A stretch of 64,000 nt of DNA from Candidatus Gastranaerophilales bacterium (GTDB taxonomy: Bacteria; Cyanobacteriota; Vampirovibrionia; Gastranaerophilales; Gastranaerophilaceae): NCBI GenBank assembly GCA_947630535.1, contig CANRHZ010000002.1, forward strand, positions 55,523-119,522, written 5' to 3'. A program made the position numbers and the translations under genes. Below the pieces are notes generated by a model. That model saw nothing but the letters and a program-made list of their open reading frames with translations, was not told the DNA's origin and searched no databases. Positions 1 through 9,449 of this stretch are shown here, piece after piece (positions within the stretch are counted from its first letter, which is position 1; every line of letters begins with the position of its first letter).

Positions 1-266
1 TAAATTTTAAAATTTGCTACTTGCAAAATAACTTTTGTGTTATAATAATCGGGCATTTATAATTATATCTCCGAAATCTTAACAATTTTTTACAAAAACT
101 GTCAAAAAACTTTATTTTAAGATTGAATAATTACAAATGTAATGATATGTAAATTTATTAAAATTTTTAGAGCAATTTATTAAATTTTCATGTTTTTTGT
201 ACGATAGAAACCTATAGTTGGTTTGTAATTTTTGTTATTTTCATAAATCTTTAGAAAGGACTGATA

Positions 267-3200
267 ATGAAAAATTTTTCCAGAAAAGAGACGGCAACAA
301 AAAAGGGAATAGCTTCGTTTTTAGCACTTTTGAGTTTTACGGCATATATGCCGGTAAGCAGCCTTCCTGCATTTGCGCAGATTGCTGCTGATACACTTCC
401 CAGTTTAAGGGATTCTGTTAATGGTAATGTTACAACAGGCGATAAAAGATTAGATGCACATGTAAAGGGCGGTACGGGTACCGTAGCTCAATTTGATTGG
501 AATACATTTGACGTAGGTAAAGACAGTACGGTAAACTTTGAATTTTCAGCTAATAGCCAAACGGCATTAAACAGGGTGTTGGGCGGTAAAATGTCTGAAA
601 TATACGGACAGTTAACATCCAGCTCGGCTAATAACTGCCCTTCTTGCGTAAATACAAGTAAAGTTATTTTAATTAACCCCGCAGGTGTGTTGATGGGCGC
701 AGGTTCAAAAGTTAACCTTAACTCATTTACCGCATCAACATACGACATTCAAGGTATAAAAGACCTTAAAACATTAACTGAAGCTGAACGTAAAGAATAC
801 GCTGGTCAAGGCGGTGCAACAGGCGGTCTTTTCAATTTGGCAGGTTATAACAAAACAATTAAATTCGTTGCTAACGACAATATGGTTGATGGCAACGGTA
901 AGTTAGTTGCAGACGGTCAAGGAACAAGACTTGCTTCTATCGTGGCAGACGGTGCAGATATTCAGGCAAATAAAACCATTGCATTTGTCGGGAATAAAAT
1001 TGACGTTAAGAATTCAAAATTAACCACAACTTATGAATCCACACCGAATGCCGTTAACGGTACTCAAACAAGATCAAATATCAAACTCGTTACGGGCGAC
1101 GGTGTTAATTTCTACTATACATCAGCAGGTAACGTTAACAATAAAGTAACCGTTGATAGTGCAAGCAAAAAGCATGCCGATCAACAGTACGGAATTAATA
1201 TTGAAAAATCAACATTAAGATCAGGTAACATTCTTGCTTACAACGGTGTTGACGGCACTAATAGCTCTGTTAAAATTAAAGATTCAACCTTGTATTCTAA
1301 AAAATTACTTGGTTCTGAATATACCGATAGCGCTACCGGCAAAAAATATCAACCCACAGAAACAGGTACGGACGGCAACCTCACAATTACAAGCAAAGGA
1401 ACGGTTGATATTGAAGATTCAAACATTCAAACAACAAATGATGCAAAAAACGGTGAAAATATTACAACCGATATCGGATACGGTAACTTAACCATCACGG
1501 GCAAAAGAGATGTTAATATTAAAAACACTCAATTAAGAACCGCAGATTCTAAATTAAACAAAGCAGGCAAGATTGATGCAGGTAATATTACAATCACATC
1601 TGAGGAAGGCGACATTAACCTTGTACAGGATGCGCCTACTAATAGCGATTTATACAAAAACACCGCTGTTGCCGCAGCAGGTGATTTAACCTTAAATGCT
1701 AAAAAAGGTTCGGTAAGTGCAAAAGGATATAACAAACTTCAAGCTCAAGGACACGGAACCGAACACAATGCAAGTAGCTACACAGATCGTTCAATCAATG
1801 TTAACGCTAAAAATGCTAAATTCGAAGATACTTTATTAAGTGCTAAAAATTTAACGGTTGATGCAGAACAAAACATTGATATTAAAGGAACGAATGTTCT
1901 TGCGGATAATACAAAACTATACGGTCAAAATACCACAATTGACAATTCGCTTATGCAATATACAGACTTAAGTTTTGTTAACCCTGCAAACTCTGCAAAG
2001 AAAAACAATGTTACCGTTAAAAATGGTTCAACATTCAACGACACTGATTCAGACGGCTTAAAATTATCCACAAACGGTAATTTAACGATTGATAATTCCC
2101 GCTTAAAGAAACAAGCATACGGAGATACAACTCAGACAAATCAAAAATCAGTCGAACTTGAATCTACAGACGGCAACGTTACACTTCAAAATAGCGCAAG
2201 AGTATTTACCTCAAACGGCAAGTTTGATGTTAAAGCAAATAAAGGTTCAATAACCATTGATGACAATTCTGTTGTATATGCAACAAACGGTGATACAAAC
2301 TTGTCAGCAAAAGGCGATATTAATGTTACAAATAAATCTGTTGCTTGGTCGAAAAACGGTAATTTAAATATTAAATCAGCAGAAGGCAAAGTTACCGCTC
2401 ACGATTCAAAATTGGCTTCAGAAGGCGGAAACACAACAATTGAACAGGCTCAATCAATGAATCTTGATAAAGATTTCAAAGATTCACTTATCGGTGCAAC
2501 AGGTCATTTAACATTAAAATCAAACGGCGATATCACAGGTACGACATATCAACAGGGTACGGGATACATAAACGACGATACCGACCTGTTATCATTAAAT
2601 AATGTTAAAACCGGCGCAAATGTTCGTATGGTATACGGTGATGATGCAACTTTTGATGCCGGCAATGACATCAATATAACAGACTTACAATCAGCTAAGA
2701 ATGTTAATTTCAAAGCCGGAAATGATGTTAAATTAAATAGCACAACTGATATGAACCTTACCAACGTAAAAACACAATCAGGAAATAATACCAATGTTGC
2801 TGCAGCCGGCAGACTTACTACAGACGGGTTTGAAATTCTTGGCGGCAAAAAGACAACCCTTTCCGGTGACTCTGTTGTTACAAAAGCTGATTCAGTAATT
2901 AAAACAAACCAAAACAAATTGGCCGTTAATGCAAAAGGCGCTATTGATATTGATGTAACCGGTGTTACAAACGCTGCAAACGGTATTGATATTAATGCTG
3001 ATGTTAATACATCAAAAGGTTCTGATCCTCTCAGCGGCAGAACAGTTAAAGTTGAAGCTAAAGACGGAACTTTGGCAGTTTCAAAAATTAAAGCCGATAC
3101 TTTAGATATTACGGCTGACAAAGTTCTTAAAGGTGATACAACCATAACAGCTGCAAACGACAATGTTTCAGGCCTTGTTGCTGACAATGTCAGCCTTGAT

Positions 3201-4121
3201 TCTAAAGGTTATATCGAAGTTAAAACCGAAGGCGGATTTAACCTTGACAAATCAACAAAATATGGCGACAGTGACAGAGTAGGATACAATAGCACTCATA
3301 ACGAAACCGTTAATGATACGGTTACAAGAAAATATGATGAAAACACGGTTGTAGATACTAAAGTTGAAGAAGGAAAAGACTTAGTTTCCTCAAAAGAAGT
3401 TCAAACGGATGAAGTAATCGGGAGACAAGAAACTTCAAGGAGAGAATTAAGCTCCACAACTTCTGAACCTGTTAGAGAAGACAACGTAACTTCAGAGGAC
3501 GGCAGAAGGGGTTACACCGAAACAACAACCACAACAACCGAATATGAAGTAACCGAAGATGTTACATACAAGACACAGTACCAAGATACATATCAAAATA
3601 CAAAAACAACAACTACAACAACAAAAACAACCCATAAAGAAGATTTCCAAAAAGATACAAAAGGAAATCAACATGATGTTGTTATTGATGAAGATCAAGA
3701 TTTCATCCTTGTATACGGCAAAACAAAATCTGAAACAGGTACAAGAGAAGTAAGCTCAGACATAAAAACAGACACAGTTAAAGAAAATGTTGGTCCTCAA
3801 TACACTATAACAGACAGTACAAAAACAGGCTCCTATACAAAATCAGAAACTCGCACAGAAACCAAAACGACAACAAACAAAACATTCTGCGAATATGAAC
3901 AACCTATAGAACCTGATATGGGCGATCTTCCCGAACTTGGCGGATATGATGTTGCAAGCACGGTTAAGAACCCCCGCCACGCAGAAGGAATTTCGAACTT
4001 GGCACCTATTCAAAATGATTTGGCTGACACTTCATCAACAGTAGTCGCTGCAGCTGCAAGACTTCAACTTGATGAAGGGGATGATGAGTCTGAAGAAGAT
4101 AACCAAGATATCGAAGAATAA
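267..4121 (+). CDS. Filamentous-haemagglutinin-type TPS-domain exoprotein
   Basis: Probable large secreted adhesin of the two-partner secretion class (TpsA). Residues 1-37 form a long signal peptide with a basic n-region and a likely cleavage after AFA. The TPS domain follows, with the family hallmarks FDWNTFDVG (about 77-85), NRVLGG (about 102-107) and NPAGVLMGAG (about 137-146). The middle is a long run of short Asn/Gly/Asp-rich repeats of the kind that fold as a right-handed beta-helix. The last 250 residues change character and become Thr- and Glu/Lys-rich. The start has a good RBS (AAAGGA, 6 nt away). A terminator follows directly, so the gene is monocistronic. No TpsB outer-membrane transporter is in the window. 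The family is clear; ligand and role are unknown. Confidence 0.85.
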   Translation: MKNFSRKETATKKGIASFLALLSFTAYMPVSSLPAFAQIAADTLPSLRDSVNGNVTTGDKRLDAHVKGGTGTVAQFDWNTFDVGKDSTVNFEFSANSQTALNRVLGGKMSEIYGQLTSSSANNCPSCVNTSKVILINPAGVLMGAGSKVNLNSFTASTYDIQGIKDLKTLTEAERKEYAGQGGATGGLFNLAGYNKTIKFVANDNMVDGNGKLVADGQGTRLASIVADGADIQANKTIAFVGNKIDVKNSKLTTTYESTPNAVNGTQTRSNIKLVTGDGVNFYYTSAGNVNNKVTVDSASKKHADQQYGINIEKSTLRSGNILAYNGVDGTNSSVKIKDSTLYSKKLLGSEYTDSATGKKYQPTETGTDGNLTITSKGTVDIEDSNIQTTNDAKNGENITTDIGYGNLTITGKRDVNIKNTQLRTADSKLNKAGKIDAGNITITSEEGDINLVQDAPTNSDLYKNTAVAAAGDLTLNAKKGSVSAKGYNKLQAQGHGTEHNASSYTDRSINVNAKNAKFEDTLLSAKNLTVDAEQNIDIKGTNVLADNTKLYGQNTTIDNSLMQYTDLSFVNPANSAKKNNVTVKNGSTFNDTDSDGLKLSTNGNLTIDNSRLKKQAYGDTTQTNQKSVELESTDGNVTLQNSARVFTSNGKFDVKANKGSITIDDNSVVYATNGDTNLSAKGDINVTNKSVAWSKNGNLNIKSAEGKVTAHDSKLASEGGNTTIEQAQSMNLDKDFKDSLIGATGHLTLKSNGDITGTTYQQGTGYINDDTDLLSLNNVKTGANVRMVYGDDATFDAGNDINITDLQSAKNVNFKAGNDVKLNSTTDMNLTNVKTQSGNNTNVAAAGRLTTDGFEILGGKKTTLSGDSVVTKADSVIKTNQNKLAVNAKGAIDIDVTGVTNAANGIDINADVNTSKGSDPLSGRTVKVEAKDGTLAVSKIKADTLDITADKVLKGDTTITAANDNVSGLVADNVSLDSKGYIEVKTEGGFNLDKSTKYGDSDRVGYNSTHNETVNDTVTRKYDENTVVDTKVEEGKDLVSSKEVQTDEVIGRQETSRRELSSTTSEPVREDNVTSEDGRRGYTETTTTTTEYEVTEDVTYKTQYQDTYQNTKTTTTTTKTTHKEDFQKDTKGNQHDVVIDEDQDFILVYGKTKSETGTREVSSDIKTDTVKENVGPQYTITDSTKTGSYTKSETRTETKTTTNKTFCEYEQPIEPDMGDLPELGGYDVASTVKNPRHAEGISNLAPIQNDLADTSSTVVAAAARLQLDEGDDESEEDNQDIEE

Positions 4122-4133
4122 TCAACCAAAATA

Positions 4134-4171
4134 TAAAAAAGGATGGAAACTTGTTTTCCATCCTTTTTTTT
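4134..4171 (+). terminator. Rho-independent terminator of the exoprotein gene
   Basis: A nine-base-pair stem (GGATGGAAA with TTTCCATCC, 4141-4163) and five-base loop are followed by eight T's, 20 nt after the stop codon. Confidence 0.9.
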
Positions 4172-4193
4172 GTGTAAAGAATTCTAATTTTAT

Positions 4194-4222
4194 TTTACAT
4201 ATTTTTTTATTTTATATAAAAT
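4194..4222 (+). promoter_or_regulatory. Promoter for the TPR gene, apparently leaderless
   Basis: TTTACA (4194-4199) and TAAAAT (4217-4222) are separated by 17 bp. The expected transcription start is at or within a base or two of the ATG at 4229. No Shine-Dalgarno sequence precedes that ATG. Predicted by eye. Confidence 0.5.
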
Positions 4223-4228
4223 TTAAAT

Positions 4229-6307
4229 ATGTGCCACTTCACTAATTCAAATAAAAAAAAGTTAAGAAAAACCCTTGCTTTTATATTGTTATTTGCCTTT
4301 TTATCCCAAGGACAGATTGCTTATTGCTCTCCGCTTTCAAAAGAGGCACTTGAAGTTACAAGAAACATAATAGCTTCTCCAACAAACCAAAATGCGGATG
4401 AATTTATAAAAATCATGTTAAAAGAATATAAAAGGGAAAACAGAGCAAAAAATTATGATGATGCTCTGGATTATTTAAGGTCCGCACTTTATTTTTTAAG
4501 GTTAAACCCTAAAACAGAAGCATACAATGAAACTTATTCAAACTATAACAAACTAATTCAAAAAACAGGCTTAGATACAAGTCAATCTAACAGACTTGAG
4601 GTGGCAAAGAATTTGTATCTTGAACAAAAATACTTTGCTTCTGCCTATGAATTTTCAAAATTGCTGGATGAAAAATATAATACGGATATTTGTCTTGAAT
4701 ATTTGGGAGATGTTGCGGGGAAAATCGGTTCGGTTGATGTTGCAATTTCTTATTATAAAAAAGCATACGAAACCAATCCCAATAATATAAGTGCCGAATA
4801 TAAATATGCAATGTGTCTTTTGGCCGATAACAAAAAAACAAATGCAATTTTTTATTTGGAAGATGTTATAGAAAAAACTAATTCAAAAGAAATAATAAAT
4901 GAAATCATAAATACTTTTAATCAGAGAATACAAAGAAACCCTGATGATGAGAACAACTACGGTATTTTGGGGCTGGCTTATCAAAAATTGGGACAGTATG
5001 ATAAAACTTATAAGTTTTTAAAGCGTTCTCTTATAATTAACCCCAAAGACATTTTCTTAAGGTATTATTTGGGAAATTTACTGTTTAATATTAACGAATA
5101 TTCATTTGCAGACGAAATTTATTCTGAAATCTTGGATGAAAACCCTTATGAATCTCAAATCAGAATTTCTCGTGCAAAAACATATGCAGCATTGAATGAT
5201 GAAAATAAAGCAATAAAAGATTATCAAGTTGTACTTGCAATGTACCCTGATTCTATTCAGGCCCAATATGGTATATACACTCTTTTAAAAAACAAAATGC
5301 CCCTTGAAAAGATAGTTAATCTTTTCTATCCTATAGAACCTGATTTCAAACTAAATTCTGAAGGGTATAACAACCTTGGTTATCTTGCAAACCAGATGGG
5401 AAAAAGTTCGGATGCAAGAGTGTTTTTTGAAAAATCGCTTTCAATTAACCCTAAATCAGAAACCCCCTATATTGAGCTTTATAAAATCTATCAACTTGAA
5501 GGAAGCGATGCAAAGGCAAGGGAGATAATTCAAAAAGCTTATAAACTGTTCCCAAAAAATACTGAAATAAAGCAACTGTATGGTGCTATAAGCTCTGATA
5601 AAACAGACGAAAAGAACAATTTGGCACTTTCTTATATAAATGAAGGGGACTTTAAAAAGGCAATAGCCGCATACAACCAAATAGAACCCAAAGACGCATC
5701 CACATACGAAGCTATTGCAAATTGCTACAGACAACTCGGGGACATTAAAAATGCAATCTTGAATTACCAGAAAGGAATAGAATTAAATCCCGATAATTCA
5801 GATGCTTACTATATGCTGGGTGTTGCATTTGTTGAAGCAAACGATTTTAAAAAGGCAAAGGACGCCTTCAATAAATCAATTCAAAAAGACCCGAAGAACG
5901 TAAAATCAAAACAAATGTTGAATTTCCTTGACCAAAAAGAAATCGGAAAGAGCCTTGATGTTGCATACGATTTTTATGACAAAAAAGACTATAAAACGGC
6001 GCTTTCATATTTAAATAAAGCTTCTAACACTTTTCCAAACGACGCTAAAGTTTACTATTACAGGGCAATGACAAAAGATGCGCTAATGGATTATCAGGGT
6101 GCAATAAGCGATTATAAACTTGCAATCAAATTGGATAGAAATTATGTGGACGCTTATTACAGGCTTGCAGAGGACTTAGAAAGAACAAACAGACAAAAAG
6201 AGGCTCTATTTATGTATGAAAAATATTTGGGAGCTGAAAATTTGGACCCCGAGCTTGCAAAGAAGGCCGAACAGCGTGTAATTGAGCTTGGAGAAAGGTA
6301 TTATTAG
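4229..6307 (+). CDS. Exported TPR-repeat protein
   Basis: The 692-residue protein has a basic N-terminus and a hydrophobic segment (about residues 13-30) ending near AYCS, so it is probably exported. The rest is tandem 34-residue tetratricopeptide repeats with recurring patterns such as YYKKAYETNPNN, YKFLKRSLIINPKD, YQKGIELNPDN and YKLAIKLDRNY. TPR arrays are protein-interaction scaffolds, often in envelope assembly or secretion; the partner cannot be told here. No RBS precedes the ATG, but a promoter is placed for a leaderless mRNA. kdsB begins 3 nt after the stop, so the two are co-transcribed, which weakly suggests an envelope role. Confidence 0.8.
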   Translation: MCHFTNSNKKKLRKTLAFILLFAFLSQGQIAYCSPLSKEALEVTRNIIASPTNQNADEFIKIMLKEYKRENRAKNYDDALDYLRSALYFLRLNPKTEAYNETYSNYNKLIQKTGLDTSQSNRLEVAKNLYLEQKYFASAYEFSKLLDEKYNTDICLEYLGDVAGKIGSVDVAISYYKKAYETNPNNISAEYKYAMCLLADNKKTNAIFYLEDVIEKTNSKEIINEIINTFNQRIQRNPDDENNYGILGLAYQKLGQYDKTYKFLKRSLIINPKDIFLRYYLGNLLFNINEYSFADEIYSEILDENPYESQIRISRAKTYAALNDENKAIKDYQVVLAMYPDSIQAQYGIYTLLKNKMPLEKIVNLFYPIEPDFKLNSEGYNNLGYLANQMGKSSDARVFFEKSLSINPKSETPYIELYKIYQLEGSDAKAREIIQKAYKLFPKNTEIKQLYGAISSDKTDEKNNLALSYINEGDFKKAIAAYNQIEPKDASTYEAIANCYRQLGDIKNAILNYQKGIELNPDNSDAYYMLGVAFVEANDFKKAKDAFNKSIQKDPKNVKSKQMLNFLDQKEIGKSLDVAYDFYDKKDYKTALSYLNKASNTFPNDAKVYYYRAMTKDALMDYQGAISDYKLAIKLDRNYVDAYYRLAEDLERTNRQKEALFMYEKYLGAENLDPELAKKAEQRVIELGERYY

Positions 6308-6310
6308 TAT

Positions 6311-7045
6311 ATGGATAAAAAAAATCAGACGGCTATAATTATTCCCGCTCGTCTTGCATCAACCCGATTAAAAAATAAACTTCTTCTTGAAGTTGATTCT
6401 AAACCTATTATACAGTGGGTTTATGAAAGTGCCAAAAAATCAAAACTGGCATCATCCGTCATTATTGCAACCGACAGTGAAGAAATTTATAATAAGGCAA
6501 CTTCTTTTGGCGCAGACGTTGAAATGACATCAAAAGATCATCAATCAGGCTCTGATAGAATTTCAGAAGTTGTAAAAAGGCATCCTGATTTTGAATATGT
6601 GTTAAATATGCAAGGGGATGAGCCGCAAATAACTCCCACGGTTATAGATTTGGCACTTGATGCCATCCAAAACACTAATTGTGACATTGTGACTTTAGTA
6701 AGAGAAATTAAAGACGAAAATCAGATACAAGATTCAAACTGTGTTAAATGCGTATTTGATAAAAACATGCATGCTCTGTATTTTTCAAGATACCCTATTC
6801 CATACAAAAGAAACAAAGGGTACGAGCATTATTATGCGCATATTGGAATGTATGCTTACAAAAAAGAGTCTTTATTAAAAATGACAAATTCTAAAAGAGC
6901 GGATATTGAAATAACTGAATCTTTAGAACAACTAAGGGCTCTATATTTAGGAATGAAAATAAAAGTAGTATTAACAAGCCTTAATCCTACAGGGATTGAT
7001 ACAATTGAAGATTATAACAAATTTAAATCTTTTATAGAAAAATAG
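6311..7045 (+). CDS. kdsB: 3-deoxy-manno-octulosonate cytidylyltransferase
   Basis: Activates Kdo with CTP to CMP-Kdo for the inner core of lipopolysaccharide; cytoplasmic. The N-terminal nucleotide-binding motif IIPARLASTRLKNK, the HQSGSDRISE segment, MQGDEP (about residue 101) and the C-terminal GIDTIEDY are characteristic, and 244 residues is the usual length. It lies 3 nt behind the TPR gene and is followed by a strong terminator. Its presence implies an outer membrane with Kdo-containing LPS. Confidence 0.93.
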   Translation: MDKKNQTAIIIPARLASTRLKNKLLLEVDSKPIIQWVYESAKKSKLASSVIIATDSEEIYNKATSFGADVEMTSKDHQSGSDRISEVVKRHPDFEYVLNMQGDEPQITPTVIDLALDAIQNTNCDIVTLVREIKDENQIQDSNCVKCVFDKNMHALYFSRYPIPYKRNKGYEHYYAHIGMYAYKKESLLKMTNSKRADIEITESLEQLRALYLGMKIKVVLTSLNPTGIDTIEDYNKFKSFIEK

Positions 7046-7061
7046 ATTATAAGTATAAACT

Positions 7062-7095
7062 AAAACCCGATTTTATTTTTAAAATCGGGTTTTTT
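7062..7095 (+). terminator. Terminator after kdsB
   Basis: A near-perfect stem AAAACCCGATTTTA / TAAAATCGGGTTTT with a short loop is followed by T's. Its A-rich left arm means it could also stop transcription arriving on the minus strand from the pilin gene. Confidence 0.9.
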
Positions 7096-7121
7096 AAACT
7101 TGTTTTCAAAATCAGGTTTTA

Positions 7122-7400
7122 TTAATCGCCAGTGCTCGAGCTTGAATCACCGCTATATACGCACTTGCCGTTTTCCCATGTAAAATCGTTGCTATCTTTT
7201 GAATTCATTGCCTTACAAGCATTTTCGCCTGCGGAATCAGCACCCGTTCCAACGGTATTAGCAGCATTTTTTAATGCGGTACCGAGGTTATTTCCCAACA
7301 ATTGGAGTGCTGCAATTGCAACAACGGCAACCATTGCAAGGATAAGAGCATATTCAATTAAACTCTGTGCTTTTTTCTTAGAATTTAAGATATTTTTCAT
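7122..7400 (-). CDS. Flp/PilA-like type IVb pilin
   Basis: A 92-residue prepilin. The short basic leader ends KKKA, then QSLIEYALILAMVAVVAIAALQ: the Glu-Tyr pair and hydrophobic helix typical of Flp pilins of tad systems. The usual Gly at the prepilin peptidase site is Ala here. The C-terminal half has two Cys (ENACKAM and GKCVYSG) that may form a disulphide, and a Ser/Gly tail. The RBS is weak (AAGG). It is monocistronic, and no tad assembly genes are nearby. It would be processed by a prepilin peptidase and assembled into a surface fibre. Confidence 0.8.
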   Translation of the reverse strand: MKNILNSKKKAQSLIEYALILAMVAVVAIAALQLLGNNLGTALKNAANTVGTGADSAGENACKAMNSKDSNDFTWENGKCVYSGDSSSSTGD

Positions 7401-7552
7401 TTTTAAAACCTTTTTTGTCTATAATTATTAATATGGTAGCATATTTTTTTTTCTTAGTAAATAACTAAAAAACAAACTACACCATATTATGTATATACCA
7501 CAAATAAAACGTCGGATAACAAATTGTGAAACCTTTATTCAAGAGCCTTTTT

Positions 7553-7590
7553 AGATGAAAAAAATGAGCCTCTTTTTAAAGAGGCTCAAT
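7553..7590 (-). terminator. Terminator of rpsP (minus strand)
   Basis: The 11-bp stem TGAGCCTCTTT / AAAGAGGCTCA (7565-7588) is followed on the minus strand by a T-run, 20 nt past the rpsP stop. Confidence 0.88.
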
Positions 7591-7607
7591 AAAGTGTTCT
7601 TTTTAAA

Positions 7608-7994
7608 TTATTCACCAGCTTTGCTTTCAGCTTCCGGTGCTTCAACATTAGCATCTTGCGCTTTAGCTTCAGCTTCTTTTTGTGCTTGTTTTTCTTGTTC
7701 TAATTTAGCTTGTGCTTTTTTGGATAACTTTTGTTCGGTTTTTTTGTTGTAGATAAGCGCACCGTTTTCATCACAATTTTTGATTAAATAGCTAACTGTT
7801 CCGCTAAGTTGTGCGCCTTTTTTAACCCATTCAAGAGCACTCTGTTTATTTAATTTCATTTCTTTTGTTTTAGGGTTGTAGTGTCCCAATTCTTCAATTG
7901 GAGCCCCTTCTCTTTTTTCACGGGAATCAATTACAACGATTCTGTATGTAGGATTTTTCTTATATCCAAGTCTTTTAAGTCTGATTTTTACCAC
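7608..7994 (-). CDS. rpsP: Small ribosomal subunit protein bS16
   Basis: Structural protein of the 30S subunit. VKIRLKRLGYKKNPTYRIVV and SREKREGAPIEELGHYNP are the conserved S16 core. I place the start at GTG 7994, giving VVKIRLKRLG, because S16 proteins begin at this point. An in-frame ATG 22 codons upstream (8060) would add a hydrophobic stretch foreign to the family. The C-terminus extends past the usual about 85 residues with a Lys/Glu/Ala-rich tail. It is not linked here to rimM or trmD, its common partners. Confidence 0.88.
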   Translation of the reverse strand: MVKIRLKRLGYKKNPTYRIVVIDSREKREGAPIEELGHYNPKTKEMKLNKQSALEWVKKGAQLSGTVSYLIKNCDENGALIYNKKTEQKLSKKAQAKLEQEKQAQKEAEAKAQDANVEAPEAESKAGE

Positions 7995-8100
7995 TTTTGT
8001 TGTCTTTCTCTTTTTGTTTAACGCTATTAATATGAAACCACAAAGAAAATTCGTTTGCAAGAGTTTTTAAAACACTTTTTTAAAATTTGTCAATAATTTT

Positions 8101-8559
8101 TTAGGATTTTCCTGTTGAGCCAAATCCTCCAACATCCCTTTTTGTTTCTGTAAGCTCTTTAACTACTTCAATTTGTGCTTTTGTTACCTGAGATATTATC
8201 ATTTGGGCAATTCTATCCCCTCTTTTAATTGTATATTCATCACAAGACAAATTTACAAGCCCGACTTTTACTTCACCTCTGTAATCTTCATCTATTGTTC
8301 CTACACAATTTATAAGACTTATTCCGCTTTTTATCGAAAGCCCGCTTCTTGGCCTTATTTGTGCTTCATGGTCTTTAGGAAGCTCAATTTTAATTCCTGT
8401 AGGAACTAAAAATCTTTCAAGCGGTTTTAGGGTTATATCTTCATAATTGGATGCAACCAAATCCATTCCCGCTGCACCTTCCGTTTTATATTCGGGCAAC
8501 CCCGCACAGTGTTCAAGTTTTTGAATTTTAAGTGTGACTTTGTTTTTAGTTTCTATCAT
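8101..8559 (-). CDS. dut: dUTP pyrophosphatase (dUTPase)
   Basis: Hydrolyses dUTP to dUMP and PPi, keeping uracil out of DNA and feeding thymidylate synthesis. All five trimeric dUTPase motifs are present: AAGMDLVA, RPRSGLSIKSG, GTIDEDYRGEVKVGLVN, RGDRIAQMI and RDVGGFGSTG. The start is the ATG at 8559, preceded by a strong GGAGGA, rather than the in-frame start at 8586. That ATG overlaps the coaX stop in an ATGA arrangement, so translation is coupled. 152 residues is normal for the family. Confidence 0.94.
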   Translation of the reverse strand: MIETKNKVTLKIQKLEHCAGLPEYKTEGAAGMDLVASNYEDITLKPLERFLVPTGIKIELPKDHEAQIRPRSGLSIKSGISLINCVGTIDEDYRGEVKVGLVNLSCDEYTIKRGDRIAQMIISQVTKAQIEVVKELTETKRDVGGFGSTGKS

Positions 8560-9332
8560 ATCTTTCCTCCAGCGTTCAATTCCCAAATAACCTTAATTCC
8601 AAACAGTGTCAAATCTTTATTTATATAATCAAATTTTCTTTTCATGCCGTTAAACAGGATGTCTGAATACCCGCCTGTCGAGATGATTGTTGCTTTTTTT
8701 CCCAATTCCTTTTCGCATTCTTCAATCATGCCTTCAATCATTTTTTTGTGTCCGAAAACAATTCCCGATAACATTGCATCAATGGTATTTTTACCTATTG
8801 CATTCTTTGCTTCCTCTATTTTTAGTTTAGGAAGTTTTGATGTGAATTTGCTCAAGGACTTTGCCTGTATATAAGGACCGGGGGCAATTATGCCGCCTAT
8901 AAAATTTTTATTTTCATCAATTATATCGAATGTTGTTGCAGTTCCTATATCTATAACAATAATCGGGGGTTTATATAATCTAACGGCGCCTGATGCGTTT
9001 GCAATTCTGTCTGCGCCTGCTTCTTTAGGTTCTTGTATTGCTAATGTTACGGGTAATTTTGATTTATATGAAACCACATAAGGTTCTATATCAAGATAAT
9101 TCTTTATTCCTTCTTTTATTGTTTCTTCAAGAACGGGAACAACGGAAGCTATGATTGCGGATTTTATTTCATCTTTCATACTGTTTAAAAGGAGTAAAGA
9201 TGAAATTATAATTCCGTATTCATCCGAAGTTTTATTTATGTCTGATGCAACGGCATACTTTTTTATAAGGGTGTTTTCCTTGAAAATACCTATATTTGTA
9301 TTTGTGTTTCCGATATCTATAACTAAAAGCAT
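8556..9332 (-). CDS. coaX: Type III pantothenate kinase
   Basis: Phosphorylates pantothenate, the first step of coenzyme A synthesis. The ASKHA-fold motifs are MLLVIDIGNTNTNIG (phosphate 1), the pantothenate-site segment PKEAGADRIANASGA, DIGTATTFDII and ISTGGYS. I start at ATG 9332, which gives 258 residues, the family length; the in-frame start at 9398 would add an unrelated hydrophobic leader. No convincing SD precedes 9332. A minus-strand terminator sits only 16 nt upstream, so expression may be attenuated. Confidence 0.9.
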   Translation of the reverse strand: MLLVIDIGNTNTNIGIFKENTLIKKYAVASDINKTSDEYGIIISSLLLLNSMKDEIKSAIIASVVPVLEETIKEGIKNYLDIEPYVVSYKSKLPVTLAIQEPKEAGADRIANASGAVRLYKPPIIVIDIGTATTFDIIDENKNFIGGIIAPGPYIQAKSLSKFTSKLPKLKIEEAKNAIGKNTIDAMLSGIVFGHKKMIEGMIEECEKELGKKATIISTGGYSDILFNGMKRKFDYINKDLTLFGIKVIWELNAGGKI

Positions 9333-9348
9333 AAAGCTATTATTGCAT

Positions 9349-9449
9349 AAAAAAAGTGCGAATAAAATTATTCGCACAAGCGTCATAAATAAGCACAATA
9401 AATAAAACTTAGACCGTTTTAGCTCTTAATTTTAACTAAAAACACTGCC
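9349..9449 (-). ncRNA. Predicted about 100-nt small RNA or coaX leader/attenuator
   Basis: On the minus strand TTGAAC (9484-9479) and TAATAT (9461-9456) are 17 bp apart, predicting a start near 9449. A 10-bp stem GTGCGAATAA / TTATTCGCAC followed by seven T's ends the transcript at about 9349, just before coaX. No convincing ORF lies within; an 8-codon GTG ORF is the best. It also contains a GTTTTTAG/CTAAAAC hairpin. It could be a stand-alone sRNA or an attenuator for coaX-dut. The terminator is clear; the RNA is inferred. Confidence 0.45.

Noticed and set aside
2549..3187. Long minus-strand ORF of 212 codons
   Set aside because: It is antisense to the exoprotein repeats, has no SD, and its composition is the mirror of a Thr/Asn-rich gene.
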